In this document: positions 25,883 through 35,965 of the stretch, piece after piece
Layout: every line of letters begins with the position of its first letter
Numbering within the stretch: the first letter of the stretch is position 1
Source of the DNA: Ramlibacter sp. PS4R-6
GTDB taxonomy: Bacteria > Pseudomonadota > Gammaproteobacteria > Burkholderiales > Burkholderiaceae_C
NCBI RefSeq assembly: GCF_037572775.1
Contig: NZ_JBBHKA010000001.1
Coordinates: forward strand, 434,001-498,000
Length of the DNA stretch: 64,000 nucleotides
Reading direction: 5' to 3'
Position numbers and translations under genes: made by a program
The notes under the pieces: model-generated
What the model was told of the DNA's origin: nothing
Database searches by the model: none
Seen by the model: the letters and a program-made list of their open reading frames with translations, nothing else

Positions 25883-26605
25883 TCAGATCAGCATCACGGG
25901 CCCGCCCGCCAGGTCGGCCAGCTTGTGGGCGTCGCGCACGTAGATGCGGCGGTAACCGAGGCGCAGCACGCCGTCGGCTTCGAGGGAGCGCAATTCGGCA
26001 TTGAGCTTGGAGCGGCTGGCGCCGAGCAGCGCGGCCAGGTCGGATTGCGAGGCGCGCAGTTCCACCTCTTCGCGCGCGGGCATGTGGCCGGAAACGACGA
26101 CGAGGCTCATGAGACGGCGCGCGAGCCGGTCACGCAGCGACGCCGAAACCGCGTCGGCGTAGAAGGTCAATGCAGCCTGGAAACGGTGGAGGAGCAGCTT
26201 CGGGAACAACTCACGCAGCGCCGGCAGCTCGCGCACCAGTTGCTGCAGGCGTGCGACGGGAATCGCCGCGCCGACCGTGTCGCGCTCGGCGCGGCACTCG
26301 GTGACGGGCACCCCGCCGCCTTCGACGAGCAAGGCGGCGCTGTAGAAGCTGCCGGGCCCGAGGATGCCCACGGGGATGCGCTCGCCGCGCGTGTTCAGGC
26401 AGCACATGAGCAGCGAGCCTTCGACCACGACCCAGAACGTATCGAGCGGCGTGTTCGCCTCGTGCAGGAGGCCGCCGGTTTCGCAGTGCCGCAGCGTCGC
26501 GGCTTCGGCCAGCGCATCGAGCGTGGCAGCCGGCAGGTCGCGGAAGTGCGCGCTGGCGGCGAACGCCAGCCGGATGCGCGCGTACTCCGGACGCTTCGGT
26601 GCCAT
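25883..26605 (-). CDS. Crp/Fnr family transcriptional regulator
   Basis: A 240-residue regulator from MAPKRPEYARIR at 26605, with an AGGAG ribosome site. The N-terminal cyclic-nucleotide-like beta roll is at about 20-130 (GGLLHEANTPLDTFWVVVEGSLLM, GPGSFYSAALLVEGGG), then the dimerisation helix and a Crp winged helix (QSDLAALLGASRSKLNAELRSLEADGVLRL). There is no FNR-type Cys cluster. The recognition helix SRSKLNAELRSLE differs from the SRETVGRxL of CRP. It is divergent from a small histidine kinase, and two matching 16 bp dyads sit between them. A 45-residue upstream extension is open but Arg-rich and rejected. Confidence 0.88.
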   Translation of the reverse strand: MAPKRPEYARIRLAFAASAHFRDLPAATLDALAEAATLRHCETGGLLHEANTPLDTFWVVVEGSLLMCCLNTRGERIPVGILGPGSFYSAALLVEGGGVPVTECRAERDTVGAAIPVARLQQLVRELPALRELFPKLLLHRFQAALTFYADAVSASLRDRLARRLMSLVVVSGHMPAREEVELRASQSDLAALLGASRSKLNAELRSLEADGVLRLGYRRIYVRDAHKLADLAGGPVMLI

Positions 26606-26631
26606 CTCGCTCCTCGTGGCCCGGGCGCGAA

Positions 26632-26647
26632 TGTCCGCAAGGGCACA
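26632..26647. promoter_or_regulatory. Crp-family operator candidate, site A
   Basis: TGTCCGCAAGGGCACA is centred 34 bp upstream of the Crp-family start codon, a position for autorepression. It lies inside a wider dyad with perfect 8 bp arms, GCGAATGT (26627-26634) and ACATTCGC (26645-26652). It matches site B in 13 of 16 bases. Confidence 0.55.
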
Positions 26648-26670
26648 TTCGCGGCGCGGACCGGCCCGAC

Positions 26671-26686
26671 TGTGCCCAAGGGAACA
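26671..26686. promoter_or_regulatory. Crp-family operator candidate, site B
   Basis: TGTGCCCAAGGGAACA has TGT/ACA ends and CCC/GGG inner arms. It lies 39 bp from site A, about 52 bp upstream of the histidine-kinase start on the plus strand and 66 bp upstream of the Crp-family start on the minus strand, so one bound dimer could act on both. Confidence 0.5.
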
Positions 26687-26730
26687 ATCCGGCCCCTTGT
26701 GGCGCCGCATCATCGCACCAAGTGGCTGCC

Positions 26731-27447
26731 ATGACACCAACTTTCGATCCCGCGGCCGATCTCGAGCGCCGCACCGCGCAGCTCCAGGCGCGGGTGGAAG
26801 AACTCGATGCGTTCACCTACACGGTGGCGCACGAGCTGCGCGCGCCGCTGCAGTCGATTTCGGGCTTCGCGCGGGCCATCGAGCTGAACGACGCGGGCGA
26901 GCTGTCGCAGCAGGGGCGCTCGCGCCTGCGCCGCGTGATCGCCGCGGCGGCGCAGATGGAGCGCCTGCTGGACGACCTGCTGGCGCTGGCGCGCGCCGAC
27001 CGCATCAGCCTGCGCAAGCAGCCGGTGGCCATCGACGAACTGGTGCGGGAGGTGCTGCGCGAGCTGCGCCCGGCCTACCCCGCGACGCGCGTCATCGTGA
27101 GCGAGCTGCCGCTGGTGCACGCCGACCCCGCGCTGGCGCGGCAGGTGCTGGTGAACCTCGTCGGCAACGCCTTGAAGTATTCCGCGCTGGCACCGGACCC
27201 GCTGGTGCAAGTCGCGCTTGATTCGGATGGCGCTTTCATGGTCACCGACAACGGCATCGGCTTCCCGCTGGCGAAGGCGCAGTCGGTGTTCGAGCCCTTC
27301 CACCGCGTCACCTGCGACCCCGCCTATCCCGGCACGGGCGTCGGCCTCGCCGTGGTACGCCGGCTGCTGGAGCGCCATGGCGGCTGGATCCGCGCGCATT
27401 CCCGCGACGGCGGGCCCACCGTGTTCACCTTCTCCTTCGGCGACTAG
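26731..27447 (+). CDS. Minimal histidine kinase without sensor domain
   Basis: A 238-residue kinase that begins almost at the HisKA helix: FTYTVAHELRAPLQS (phospho-acceptor His about residue 33), then the HATPase N box NLVGNALKYS, G1 box DNGIGFP and G2 box GTGVGLAVVRRL. There is only a short N-terminal coiled coil (DLERRTAQLQARVEELDAF) and no PAS, HAMP or membrane segment, so its signal must come from a partner. It is divergent from the Crp-family regulator and has no adjacent response regulator. No clear ribosome site is seen before the ATG. The kinase core resembles that of the PAS-PAS kinase at 2718-4277. Confidence 0.85.
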   Translation: MTPTFDPAADLERRTAQLQARVEELDAFTYTVAHELRAPLQSISGFARAIELNDAGELSQQGRSRLRRVIAAAAQMERLLDDLLALARADRISLRKQPVAIDELVREVLRELRPAYPATRVIVSELPLVHADPALARQVLVNLVGNALKYSALAPDPLVQVALDSDGAFMVTDNGIGFPLAKAQSVFEPFHRVTCDPAYPGTGVGLAVVRRLLERHGGWIRAHSRDGGPTVFTFSFGD

Positions 27448-27449
27448 CG

Positions 27450-27470
27450 CGCCGGGGGGGCGCCCCGGCG
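27450..27470 (+). terminator. GC hairpin after the kinase stop
   Basis: CGCCGGGG (27450-27457) and CCCCGGCG (27463-27470) form an 8 bp stem with a 5 nt loop directly after the kinase stop. No T-run follows, so this may only be a pause or processing hairpin ahead of the groESL promoter. Confidence 0.4.
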
Positions 27471-27527
27471 ACTGACCCCAGCTCTTCCGCTGCGGGACGC
27501 GACCGCAGCGATCTGTAGGCGCATCAC

Positions 27528-27555
27528 TTGAAACCTCCCCAAAAAGCCTTATCAT
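27528..27555 (+). promoter_or_regulatory. groESL sigma70-type promoter
   Basis: TTGAAA at 27528-27533 and TATCAT at 27550-27555 are 16 bp apart. The -10 abuts the CIRCE element, so HrcA bound there would block initiation. The CTTGAAA stretch could also serve as a heat-shock (sigma32) -35. Confidence 0.7.
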
Positions 27556-27581
27556 TGGCACTCGCCGCAACCGAGTGCTAA
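27555..27581 (+). promoter_or_regulatory. CIRCE element (HrcA operator) upstream of groESL
   Basis: TTGGCACTC (27555-27563), a 9 bp spacer and GAGTGCTAA (27573-27581) match the CIRCE consensus TTAGCACTC-N9-GAGTGCTAA with one change in the left arm. It lies about 110 bp before the groES start in the leader. HrcA repression of the chaperonin operon is the established role. Confidence 0.9.
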
Positions 27582-27691
27582 CAGCCGAGTTGGCTCGCAG
27601 CCCCGGGGCGTACTCAGTTAATTGGCGCTAACTTTCCCCGGATCGTTGGCGCTTTTTGATGTCCTTCATTAGAGAGAACCAAGGAGAAGCC

Positions 27692-27985
27692 ATGAAACTT
27701 CGCCCCCTGCACGATCGCGTGATCGTCAAGCGCCTGGAAAACGAGACGAAGACCGCCTCGGGCATCGTCATCCCCGACAACGCCGCCGAGAAGCCCGACC
27801 AGGGTGAAGTGCTCGCCGTCGGCCCCGGCAAGCGCAACGAGAAGAACGGCGACTTCATCGCCCTGAACATCAAGGTGGGCGACCGCGTGCTGTTCGGCAA
27901 GTACAGCGGCCAGACCGTCAAGGTCGATGGCGACGAGCTCCTCGTCATGAAGGAAGACGACCTGTTCGCGGTCGTCGAAAAGTAA
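27692..27985 (+). CDS. groES: Co-chaperonin GroES
   Basis: A 97-residue protein from [10 protein letters not shown] at 27692 with a strong AAGGAG site. The family marks are the N-terminal [15 protein letters not shown], the mobile loop [18 protein letters not shown] and the C-terminal [20 protein letters not shown]. Heptamers cap the GroEL ring and close the folding chamber in the cytoplasm. It is the first gene of the operon; groEL follows after 24 bp. Regulation is by the CIRCE element and the promoter upstream. Confidence 0.97.
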   Translation: MKLRPLHDRVIVKRLENETKTASGIVIPDNAAEKPDQGEVLAVGPGKRNEKNGDFIALNIKVGDRVLFGKYSGQTVKVDGDELLVMKEDDLFAVVEK

Positions 27986-29659
<1,674 letters not shown>

Positions 29660-29679
29660 GTCCGGCGCATCCGCCATCG

Positions 29680-29706
29680 AAAAGGGCCCCTCGGGGCCCT
29701 TTTTTT
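29680..29706. terminator. Bidirectional intrinsic terminator after groEL
   Basis: AAAAGGGCCCC-TC-GGGGCCCTTTT followed by three more T residues: a strong GC stem with U-rich ends on both strands. It ends groESL transcripts and, read from the other side, those of the convergent membrane-protein gene whose stop codon (29705-29707) touches it. Confidence 0.85.
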
Positions 29707-30448
29707 ACGCCTGTCCGAAGACGTCGCGGAACGACGCGTACATCCCCAGCATCGTCAGCGGTACCAGCAGGAGCCAGCCCAGCGCGAAGGGGATCGACGC
29801 AATGACCGCGGCCACGATCCAGAGCACGCCGAAGACGACGAACGCCGCCAGGTTGGCGACCGTCGCCGACCAGCTTTGCTTGAGCGCTGCCACCGGCTCC
29901 ACGCCGCGCAGCACGACCAGCGCCGGCGCGAACCAGAACGCCATCGCGAAGACGAAGCTCAGGCCCAGGCAGACGATCAAGGCCAGCAGCCCGAAGCCCG
30001 CACCGGCCAGCATGCCGGAGCCGCTGCGGTTCGCGCCGCCCGCAATGATGCCCATGACCGCGCCCGCGCCCAGGACGAACATCACCGCGGCAATGATGAG
30101 CGTGGCGACGATGGCCACCGCGCCCAGCACCAGCAGCGGGTTGAGCTTGTCCTTGAAGCCCGAGAACAGGTCGTTGAGTTCCAGCGTGCCGCCGCCATCG
30201 AGCTTGTGCGCGCTCAGCATCCAGCCGCCGGCAATCACCTGCGCCAGCACCGCCGCGGCGATCCCGCCGATCACGGGGATGAAGCCGAGCACCGCGCACC
30301 CCACGAAGAAGATCACGCCGAACACCAGCCACATGCCGGGATTCTTCATGAACAGCCCCCAGGCCTCCGTCCACCAGGCCAGGCCCCGGCCGGCATCCAC
30401 CGAGCGGCGTCCGCTCGCGCCCGCACTTTCGACCACTGCTTCGTCCAT
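29705..30448 (-). CDS. Polytopic membrane protein (BPSS1780-like family)
   Basis: A 247-residue protein with a soluble N-terminus (about 40 residues) and roughly six hydrophobic segments, including MWLVFGVIFFVGCAVLGFIPVIGG, VLAQVIAGGWMLSA, LLVLGAVAIVATLIIAAVMFVL and FGLLALIVCLGLSFVFAMAFWF. The AWWTEAWGLFMKNPGMW entry and the GVEPVAALKQSWSATVANLAAF loop are conserved in a family of betaproteobacterial inner membrane proteins of unknown function. No catalytic residues are evident. It is convergent with groEL, sharing its terminator. Confidence 0.8.
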   Translation of the reverse strand: MDEAVVESAGASGRRSVDAGRGLAWWTEAWGLFMKNPGMWLVFGVIFFVGCAVLGFIPVIGGIAAAVLAQVIAGGWMLSAHKLDGGGTLELNDLFSGFKDKLNPLLVLGAVAIVATLIIAAVMFVLGAGAVMGIIAGGANRSGSGMLAGAGFGLLALIVCLGLSFVFAMAFWFAPALVVLRGVEPVAALKQSWSATVANLAAFVVFGVLWIVAAVIASIPFALGWLLLVPLTMLGMYASFRDVFGQA

Positions 30449-30574
30449 CGTGCCCCTCCAGTCGTGAGTCGGTTCGGATCGAACCGCTGCGGAGTATGAC
30501 GCGCTGCCGCGCCAGCGCAAGGGGTGCGCGCGGGGCTTGACCTTCCCACCGTGGCAATGTCTAGCATCCCGCAC

Positions 30575-31471
30575 ATGACTGTTTCTTTCCAGCGCCACCA
30601 CGTGGCCATGCTCCTTCGCTACTCCGGGATCAGCTTCATTTCCGGGGCGGTCAACCACGGCTTCTTCAGCGGCGAGCGCTCGTTGTGGACGGCCGCCGCC
30701 GGCATCGCGCTGTTCGTCGCCGGCGCCTGGATGGAACACCGCCTGGCCGTCGACCGCGACGAGACGAGCCTTGCCCGCACCCTGCTGTGGGGCACCTTGC
30801 TGTCCATCGGCCTGGGATTCTTCACCGGCGGGCTGCAGCACTTTCCCGACTCGCCGGCACGCAGCAGCTGGGTCGTGCCGCTGGGTTTCGCGCTCTCCGC
30901 CGCCGCATTGTTCATGGGCGAGCGCCAGGCCCTGGGCCGCACGGTTGCCGCCTATGTGCTCGCCGGCACCCTCCTCGTGTCCGGCGCGAGCGCCGCGGCA
31001 TGGCAGTGGCTCGAAGGCCGGCCGCAGGAAGCACAGACCGGCCATGCCCACGAGGGATCGCCGCGGGGCGCGGTGGCCCAGGTCGTCACGCGCAGCGTGG
31101 AGGTCGTCATGGACGACACGATGCGGTTCACGCCGGCGGCGATCGCGGTGAAGCCCGGCGAGACGCTGCGCATCGTGGCGCGCAACGCCGGCCGCGTCGC
31201 CCACGAGCTGGTCATCGGCGACACGGCCGCCATCCGGGACCACGCGCAGGCGATGCGCGCCGGCAAGGAGCACACGCATGGCGCGGCAGCCATCACGGTT
31301 GCGCCCGGCGCCACGGGCGAGCTGGTGGTGACGTTCCAGCAGGCGGCGATGCTGGAGATGGCTTGCCTGGTGCCCGGGCACTACGAGGCCGGCATGCGGG
31401 GCACCGTCGAGGTCGCGGCAGCGGAAGCCGCGCCGCGCGCGCCGCATTCAGGCGCGACGCACAAGCACTAG
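30575..31471 (+). CDS. Membrane protein fused to a cupredoxin domain
   Basis: From the ATG at 30575, 298 residues. The N-terminal half has four hydrophobic segments (YSGISFISGAVNHGFFSG, SLWTAAAGIALFVAGAW, LLWGTLLSIGLGFFTGG, AAYVLAGTLLVSGASAAAW). The C-terminal half (about 172-280) is a cupredoxin with a complete type 1 copper set: H210 (VAHELV), C264, H269 and M274 (ACLVPGHYEAGM). Several His-rich stretches (GHAHEG, EHTHGA, THKH) may bind metal. It may be a membrane-anchored electron-transfer or copper-handling protein. No Shine-Dalgarno is seen; TAGCAT at 30562-30567 lies 7 nt before the ATG, as in a leaderless transcript. MSSIPH at 30557 is an alternative start. Confidence 0.83.
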   Translation: MTVSFQRHHVAMLLRYSGISFISGAVNHGFFSGERSLWTAAAGIALFVAGAWMEHRLAVDRDETSLARTLLWGTLLSIGLGFFTGGLQHFPDSPARSSWVVPLGFALSAAALFMGERQALGRTVAAYVLAGTLLVSGASAAAWQWLEGRPQEAQTGHAHEGSPRGAVAQVVTRSVEVVMDDTMRFTPAAIAVKPGETLRIVARNAGRVAHELVIGDTAAIRDHAQAMRAGKEHTHGAAAITVAPGATGELVVTFQQAAMLEMACLVPGHYEAGMRGTVEVAAAEAAPRAPHSGATHKH

Positions 31472-33015
31472 CGCAGCCGCTGCAGCAGGCCCGCCGTCGA
31501 CGGGTCCAGGCCCTGCACCTCGCCGCTTTGCAGCCGCGGCGCGATGTCCTTGGCCAGCACCTTGCCCAGCTCCACGCCCCACTGGTCGAAGCTGTCGATG
31601 CCCCAGATCGAGCCGCTGGTGAACACGCGGTGCTCGTACATCGCCACCAGCGCGCCGAAGCTCTCCGGGTCCAGCCGGTCCAGCACGAAGAAGGTACTGG
31701 GGCGGTTGCCGGGGAAGTCCTTGTGGCCTCCGGCATCGCCCTGGCCTTGCATCAGCGCCTGCGCCTGCGCCAGCGCGTTGGCCAGCAGCTGCTCGTGGTG
31801 GCCCGCCAGGGCGTGCGCGGCGCCCTTCACCGCGATGAATTCGACGGGGATGACGTCCGTGCCCTGGTGCAGCATCTGGAAGTAGGCGTGCTGGCCGTTG
31901 GTGCCGGGCTCGCCCCACACCACCGGCGAGGTCGCGACCGACAGCGCGCGGCCCTGCGCGTCGACGCGCTTGCCGTTGCTCTCCATCTCCAGCTGCTGCA
32001 GGTAAGCGGGCAAGCGGCGCAGGGCGCTGTGGTACGGCGCCACGCAGCGGCTGGCAAAGGCGTGGAAGTCGCGGTACCAGACGTCCAGGAGGCCCAGGCG
32101 CGCGGGCAGGTTCGCCGCGATGGGCGCGGTGCGGAAGTGCTCGTCCATCGCATGCGCGCCGGCCAGCATGCGGCGGAAGCCCTGCGCGCCGATGCTGATC
32201 GCGATCGGCAGGCCGATGGCCGACCACATCGAGTAGCGCCCACCGACCCAGTCCCAGAAGCCGAAGGTGGTGGCGATGCCGAACTGGCGCGCGGCTTCGA
32301 CGTTGGTCGTCAGCGCCGCGAAGTGGCGGGCGATGTCCTTGCCGCCGCGCTGCTCGAACCAGGCCTTGGCCGAACGCGCATTGGTCATCGTCTCGACCGT
32401 CGTGAAGGTCTTGGACGCGATGAGGAACAGCGTGGCTTCGGGCTTGAGCTGCGCCAGCACCGCCGCCAGCTCATGGCCATCGACGTTGGAGACGAAGTGG
32501 AAGCGCTTGCCCGGCGCGGTGAACTCCGCCAGCGCAGCCACCGCCATCTGCGGTCCGAGGTCCGAGCCGCCGATGCCGATGTTGACGACGTCGGTGATCG
32601 CGCCGTCGGCGCGGATGCGCTCGGCGTAGCCCAGCATCGCATCGAGCGTGTCGTGGACGGCGCGTGCATCCGGGTCGCTGCTCGCGCCCTTCGGCGAGCG
32701 CAACAGCCAGTGCTTGACCGCGCGGTTCTCGGTGTTGTTCACCGGCTGCCCCGCGAACATCGCATCGCGGTGGCGCTCGAACAGGCATTCGCGCGCCAGC
32801 TCGTACATCAGCGAGCGCACGTGCGCATCCACCAGGTTCTTCGACAGGTCGGCGAACACGTGCGGCGCCTGCTGGCTGAATTCCTCCACGCGCTTCGGAT
32901 CCGAACGGAAGGCCTCGCGCAGGTCGAACACGCGGCCTTGCTGCGCGTAGTGCTGGCGCAGCAGCTGCCAGGCCTGCGTGCGGTCGCAGTGCGGGCGCGA
33001 CAGCCCGGCGATCAT
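31468..33015 (-). CDS. pgi: Glucose-6-phosphate isomerase
   Basis: A 515-residue phosphoglucose isomerase. Signature segments are [20 protein letters not shown] (sugar-phosphate binding), [33 protein letters not shown], the catalytic Glu in [12 protein letters not shown] (where the usual sequence is GExGTNGQH), and the C-terminal [18 protein letters not shown]. It interconverts glucose-6-P and fructose-6-P in the cytoplasm. The start codon overlaps the stop of tal as ATGA, so the two are one unit, transcribed away from zwf. Confidence 0.96.
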   Translation of the reverse strand: MIAGLSRPHCDRTQAWQLLRQHYAQQGRVFDLREAFRSDPKRVEEFSQQAPHVFADLSKNLVDAHVRSLMYELARECLFERHRDAMFAGQPVNNTENRAVKHWLLRSPKGASSDPDARAVHDTLDAMLGYAERIRADGAITDVVNIGIGGSDLGPQMAVAALAEFTAPGKRFHFVSNVDGHELAAVLAQLKPEATLFLIASKTFTTVETMTNARSAKAWFEQRGGKDIARHFAALTTNVEAARQFGIATTFGFWDWVGGRYSMWSAIGLPIAISIGAQGFRRMLAGAHAMDEHFRTAPIAANLPARLGLLDVWYRDFHAFASRCVAPYHSALRRLPAYLQQLEMESNGKRVDAQGRALSVATSPVVWGEPGTNGQHAYFQMLHQGTDVIPVEFIAVKGAAHALAGHHEQLLANALAQAQALMQGQGDAGGHKDFPGNRPSTFFVLDRLDPESFGALVAMYEHRVFTSGSIWGIDSFDQWGVELGKVLAKDIAPRLQSGEVQGLDPSTAGLLQRLR

Positions 33016-33965
33016 GCCGCCGTCTCCTGCATCAGCGTCTGCAGCTTGATTGCGTCGGCCACGAAGGTGCGGATGCCTTCCGACAGCTTGGTCGTGGCCA
33101 TCACGTCCTCGTTCAGGGCGAAGCGGAAATGCGGCTCGTCGTAGTGCGCGCGCACCAGGTCCAGGCGCTTGGCGGCCTCGGGGTCCAGCGCGCGTGGGAC
33201 GGGCTCGTTCGAAGCCGAGAGTTCCCCGAGCAGCTCCGGGCTGATCGTGAGCAGGTCGCAGCCGGCCAGCGCCACGATCTGGCCCTTGTTGCGGAAGCTC
33301 GCGCCCATCACCTCGGTGGCGACGCCGAAATGCTTGTAGTAGTTGTAGATGCGGTGCACCGACTGCACGCCCGGATCCTTGGCGCCGGCATTGGCTGCCT
33401 CGTCCCACTTGGCGCCGGCTTCCTTCTTGTACCAGTCGTAGATGCGGCCGACGAAGGGCGAGATCAGTTGCACCTTGGCCTCGCCGCAGGCCACCGCCTG
33501 CACGAAGGAGAACAGCAGCGTCAGGTTGGTGTGGATGCCTCGCTTTTCCAGCATCTCGGCGGCGCGGATGCCCTCCCAGGTGGCCGCAACCTTGATCAGG
33601 ATGCGGTCGGCGGGCACGCCTTCTGCTTGGTACAGCTCGATGATCCGCTCGGCCCGCGTGAACGAAGCCATGGTGTCGAAGCTCAGGCGGGCGTCGACCT
33701 CGGTGGACACGCGCCCGGGGATCAGCGACAGGATCTCGCAGCCGAAGCGCACGATCAGCCGGTCGATCTGCTCGTCGACGGGCTTCGCCTTGAAGCGCGT
33801 GACGGTGTCCTTCAGCAGCGGCGCGTACTCGGGCTTCTGCACCGCCTTGAGGATGAGGGAGGGGTTGGTGGTGGCGTCCTGCGGGCGGTATTGCGCGAGC
33901 TGCCGGAAGTCGCCGGTGTCGGCGACGACGGTGGTGTGCTGCCGCAGCGCTTCGAGTTGGGACAT
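33012..33965 (-). CDS. tal: Transaldolase
   Basis: A 317-residue TalB-type transaldolase from MSQLEALR at 33965. The family start [12 protein letters not shown], the Schiff-base lysine in [13 protein letters not shown] and the phosphate-binding SFVGRIYDW and YNYYKHFG segments are present. It transfers a dihydroxyacetone unit between sedoheptulose-7-P and glyceraldehyde-3-P in the pentose phosphate pathway. Its stop overlaps the pgi start by 4 nt. The 55 bp divergent gap to zwf must hold both promoters. Confidence 0.95.
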   Translation of the reverse strand: MSQLEALRQHTTVVADTGDFRQLAQYRPQDATTNPSLILKAVQKPEYAPLLKDTVTRFKAKPVDEQIDRLIVRFGCEILSLIPGRVSTEVDARLSFDTMASFTRAERIIELYQAEGVPADRILIKVAATWEGIRAAEMLEKRGIHTNLTLLFSFVQAVACGEAKVQLISPFVGRIYDWYKKEAGAKWDEAANAGAKDPGVQSVHRIYNYYKHFGVATEVMGASFRNKGQIVALAGCDLLTISPELLGELSASNEPVPRALDPEAAKRLDLVRAHYDEPHFRFALNEDVMATTKLSEGIRTFVADAIKLQTLMQETAA

Positions 33966-34020
33966 GGGCGCATTATCCGGCGCATGTGCCTCTTCCGCGC
34001 GCATTGGCTAAAGTAGCTCC

Positions 34021-35484
34021 ATGAGTTTCGACCTGGTCCTTTTCGGCGGCACCGGCGACCTGGCCTGGCGCAAGCTGATGCCCGCGCTGTTCCAAGCGTT
34101 TCGCCACGGCAGCCTGCCGGCCGGCGGCCGCATCATCGGGGTGGCACGCGACCCGCTGTCCGACGAGCAGTACCGGGAGCTGATCCGCTCGCGCTTCGAC
34201 GAGGTCGAGGGCTCCAAGCGGCCGGGCGCCGGCGAGTTCGAGCGCTTTGCGCAGCTGCTGCACTTCCTGCGCATGGACCTGTCGCAGCCGGCCGACTACC
34301 AGCGCCTGGGCGAACTGCTGCGGCAGCGCGGCGCCGACGTCGTAGTCATGTACCTGGCCACGGCGCCGTCCCTGTTCGCCTGCACGGTGGAGCAGCTGGC
34401 AGCCGCGGGCCTGAACACGCCGAACACGCGCCTGGTGCTGGAAAAGCCGCTGGGCCACGACCTGCAGTCCAACCGCGCCATCAACGAGACCGTGCGGCGC
34501 GTGCTACAGGAGCGGCAGATCTTCCGCATCGACCACTACCTGGGCAAGCCCTCGGTTCAGAACCTGTTCGCGCTGCGCTTCGGCAACGCCCTGTTCGAGC
34601 CGCTGTGGCGGCGCGAGACCATCGCCAACATCCAGATCTCCATCGCCGAGGACCTGGGCGTGGAAAAGCGCGGTGCGTTCTACGACAGCACCGGCGCATT
34701 GCGCGACATGGTGCAGAACCACGCGCTGCAGCTGCTGTGCGCGCTGGCGATGGAGCCGCCGATCAACGCCCACGCCGACGCCATCCGCGACGAGAAGCTC
34801 AAGGTGCTGCGCTCGATGAAGGCGTGGACGCCGCAGGCGCTGTCGCAGCACGTGGTGCGCGGGCAGTACGGGCCGGGCACGGTACACGGCGAGTCGGTGC
34901 CCGCTTACACCGAGGAGCCGGGCGTCAGGCCGGACAGCACGACGGAGACCTTCGTCGCCCTGCGCGCCGAGATCGCCAACTGGCGCTGGGCCGGCGTGCC
35001 CTTCTACATCCGCACCGGCAAGCGCCTGGCGGGGCGCGATGCGCGCATCGTCGTGTCGTTCCGCCCGGCGCCGCATGCCATCTACCGTTCGCCCGGCAAC
35101 GGCGCCAACCGGCTCGTCATCCACCTGCAGCCCAAGGACGGCCTGGAGCTGCACCTGCTGGCGCAGGCGCAGGACGGCAAGCAGGCCGGCCGCGTGCAGC
35201 AGCAACTCACGCCCGTGCACCTGGACCTGGACTTCGACAAGCGCTTCGGCTCCGAGCGCGTGGGCGCGTACGAGCGCCTGTTGCTCGACGTGATCGAGGG
35301 GCGCCTGAACCTGTTCGTGCGCGCCGACGAGCAGGAGGAGGCATGGCGCTGGGTCGAGCCGATCCTCGAGCACTGGCGCAACGAGGCGGAGGGGCCGCGC
35401 CCTTACGCGGCGGGCACTTGGGGGCCGAGTGCATCGAGCGCCATGATTGCGCGCGACGGCAACTGCTGGCTGGAGGAGTGCTAG
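34021..35484 (+). CDS. zwf: Glucose-6-phosphate 1-dehydrogenase
   Basis: A 487-residue G6PD. The nucleotide motif is FGGTGDLAWRKLMPAL, the substrate signature RIDHYLGKPSVQN carries the catalytic His and Lys, and EKPLGHDLQSN is the expected Lys-Pro loop. It oxidises glucose-6-P to 6-phosphogluconolactone with NADP+/NAD+. There is no Shine-Dalgarno before the ATG; a -10-like TAAAGT at 34009-34014 leaves only 6 nt, suggesting a leaderless mRNA. It is divergent from tal-pgi. No pgl, edd or eda gene follows. Confidence 0.96.
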   Translation: MSFDLVLFGGTGDLAWRKLMPALFQAFRHGSLPAGGRIIGVARDPLSDEQYRELIRSRFDEVEGSKRPGAGEFERFAQLLHFLRMDLSQPADYQRLGELLRQRGADVVVMYLATAPSLFACTVEQLAAAGLNTPNTRLVLEKPLGHDLQSNRAINETVRRVLQERQIFRIDHYLGKPSVQNLFALRFGNALFEPLWRRETIANIQISIAEDLGVEKRGAFYDSTGALRDMVQNHALQLLCALAMEPPINAHADAIRDEKLKVLRSMKAWTPQALSQHVVRGQYGPGTVHGESVPAYTEEPGVRPDSTTETFVALRAEIANWRWAGVPFYIRTGKRLAGRDARIVVSFRPAPHAIYRSPGNGANRLVIHLQPKDGLELHLLAQAQDGKQAGRVQQQLTPVHLDLDFDKRFGSERVGAYERLLLDVIEGRLNLFVRADEQEEAWRWVEPILEHWRNEAEGPRPYAAGTWGPSASSAMIARDGNCWLEEC

Positions 35485-35488
35485 CGCC

Positions 35489-35965
35489 TCAGTCCTTGAG
35501 GAACTTCACGCCCGGCTTGAGTTCCTCGTACAGCAGGTAGTCGGTGGGCGCCATGCCGAGCGAGGTGTAAGTGGCGTGCGCCACCGCGTTGTCCTTCTCC
35601 ATGTACAGGCGAAAGCCGCACACGCCCGCGTCGGCCTTGGACAGCTCGCGCACGTGCTCGTACATCCGCCGGTACACGCCCTGGCGGCGGAAGGGCTGCT
35701 CGACGTACACGCTCTGGATCCACCAGAACAGGCCGTTGCGCCAGTCGCTCCACTCGTTGGTGATCAATAGGCAGGCGACGACGCGGCCTTCGTGCTCCGC
35801 CACGATGTAGAAGCCGAGCGACGGGGATTCAAGCAGCCGCCGCACTCCGGCGCCGATCACCTCGGGGATGAGTTCCTTGCCCTCGGTCTCGAAGGCCATC
35901 TGCGCATTGAAACGCGCGATGGTGTCGGCGTCGCGCAGCTCGCCCTTGCGCAGCAGCAGGTCCAT
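35489..35965 (-). CDS. GNAT family N-acetyltransferase
   Basis: A 158-residue acetyltransferase. The acetyl-CoA binding motif is in VYVEQPFRRQGVYRRMYEHV (Arg-x-x-Gly-x-Gly variant R-R-Q-G-V-Y), with a beta-bulge strand FWWIQSVYV before it and GVCGFRLYMEKDNAVAHATYTSLGM after it. The N-terminal LLRKGELRDADTIARFNAQMA is the usual first helix. It is the last gene of the dipeptide-transport operon, its ATG overlapping the dppF-like stop (TGATG), so it probably acetylates a compound imported or released by that system. The substrate is unknown. Confidence 0.87.
   Translation of the reverse strand: MDLLLRKGELRDADTIARFNAQMAFETEGKELIPEVIGAGVRRLLESPSLGFYIVAEHEGRVVACLLITNEWSDWRNGLFWWIQSVYVEQPFRRQGVYRRMYEHVRELSKADAGVCGFRLYMEKDNAVAHATYTSLGMAPTDYLLYEELKPGVKFLKD

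Noticed and set aside
27528..27540. A sigma32-only promoter for groESL.
   Set aside because: CTTGAAA fits a heat-shock -35, but no CCCCAT-type -10 follows at the right distance, while TTGAAA-N16-TATCAT fits sigma70 with CIRCE.
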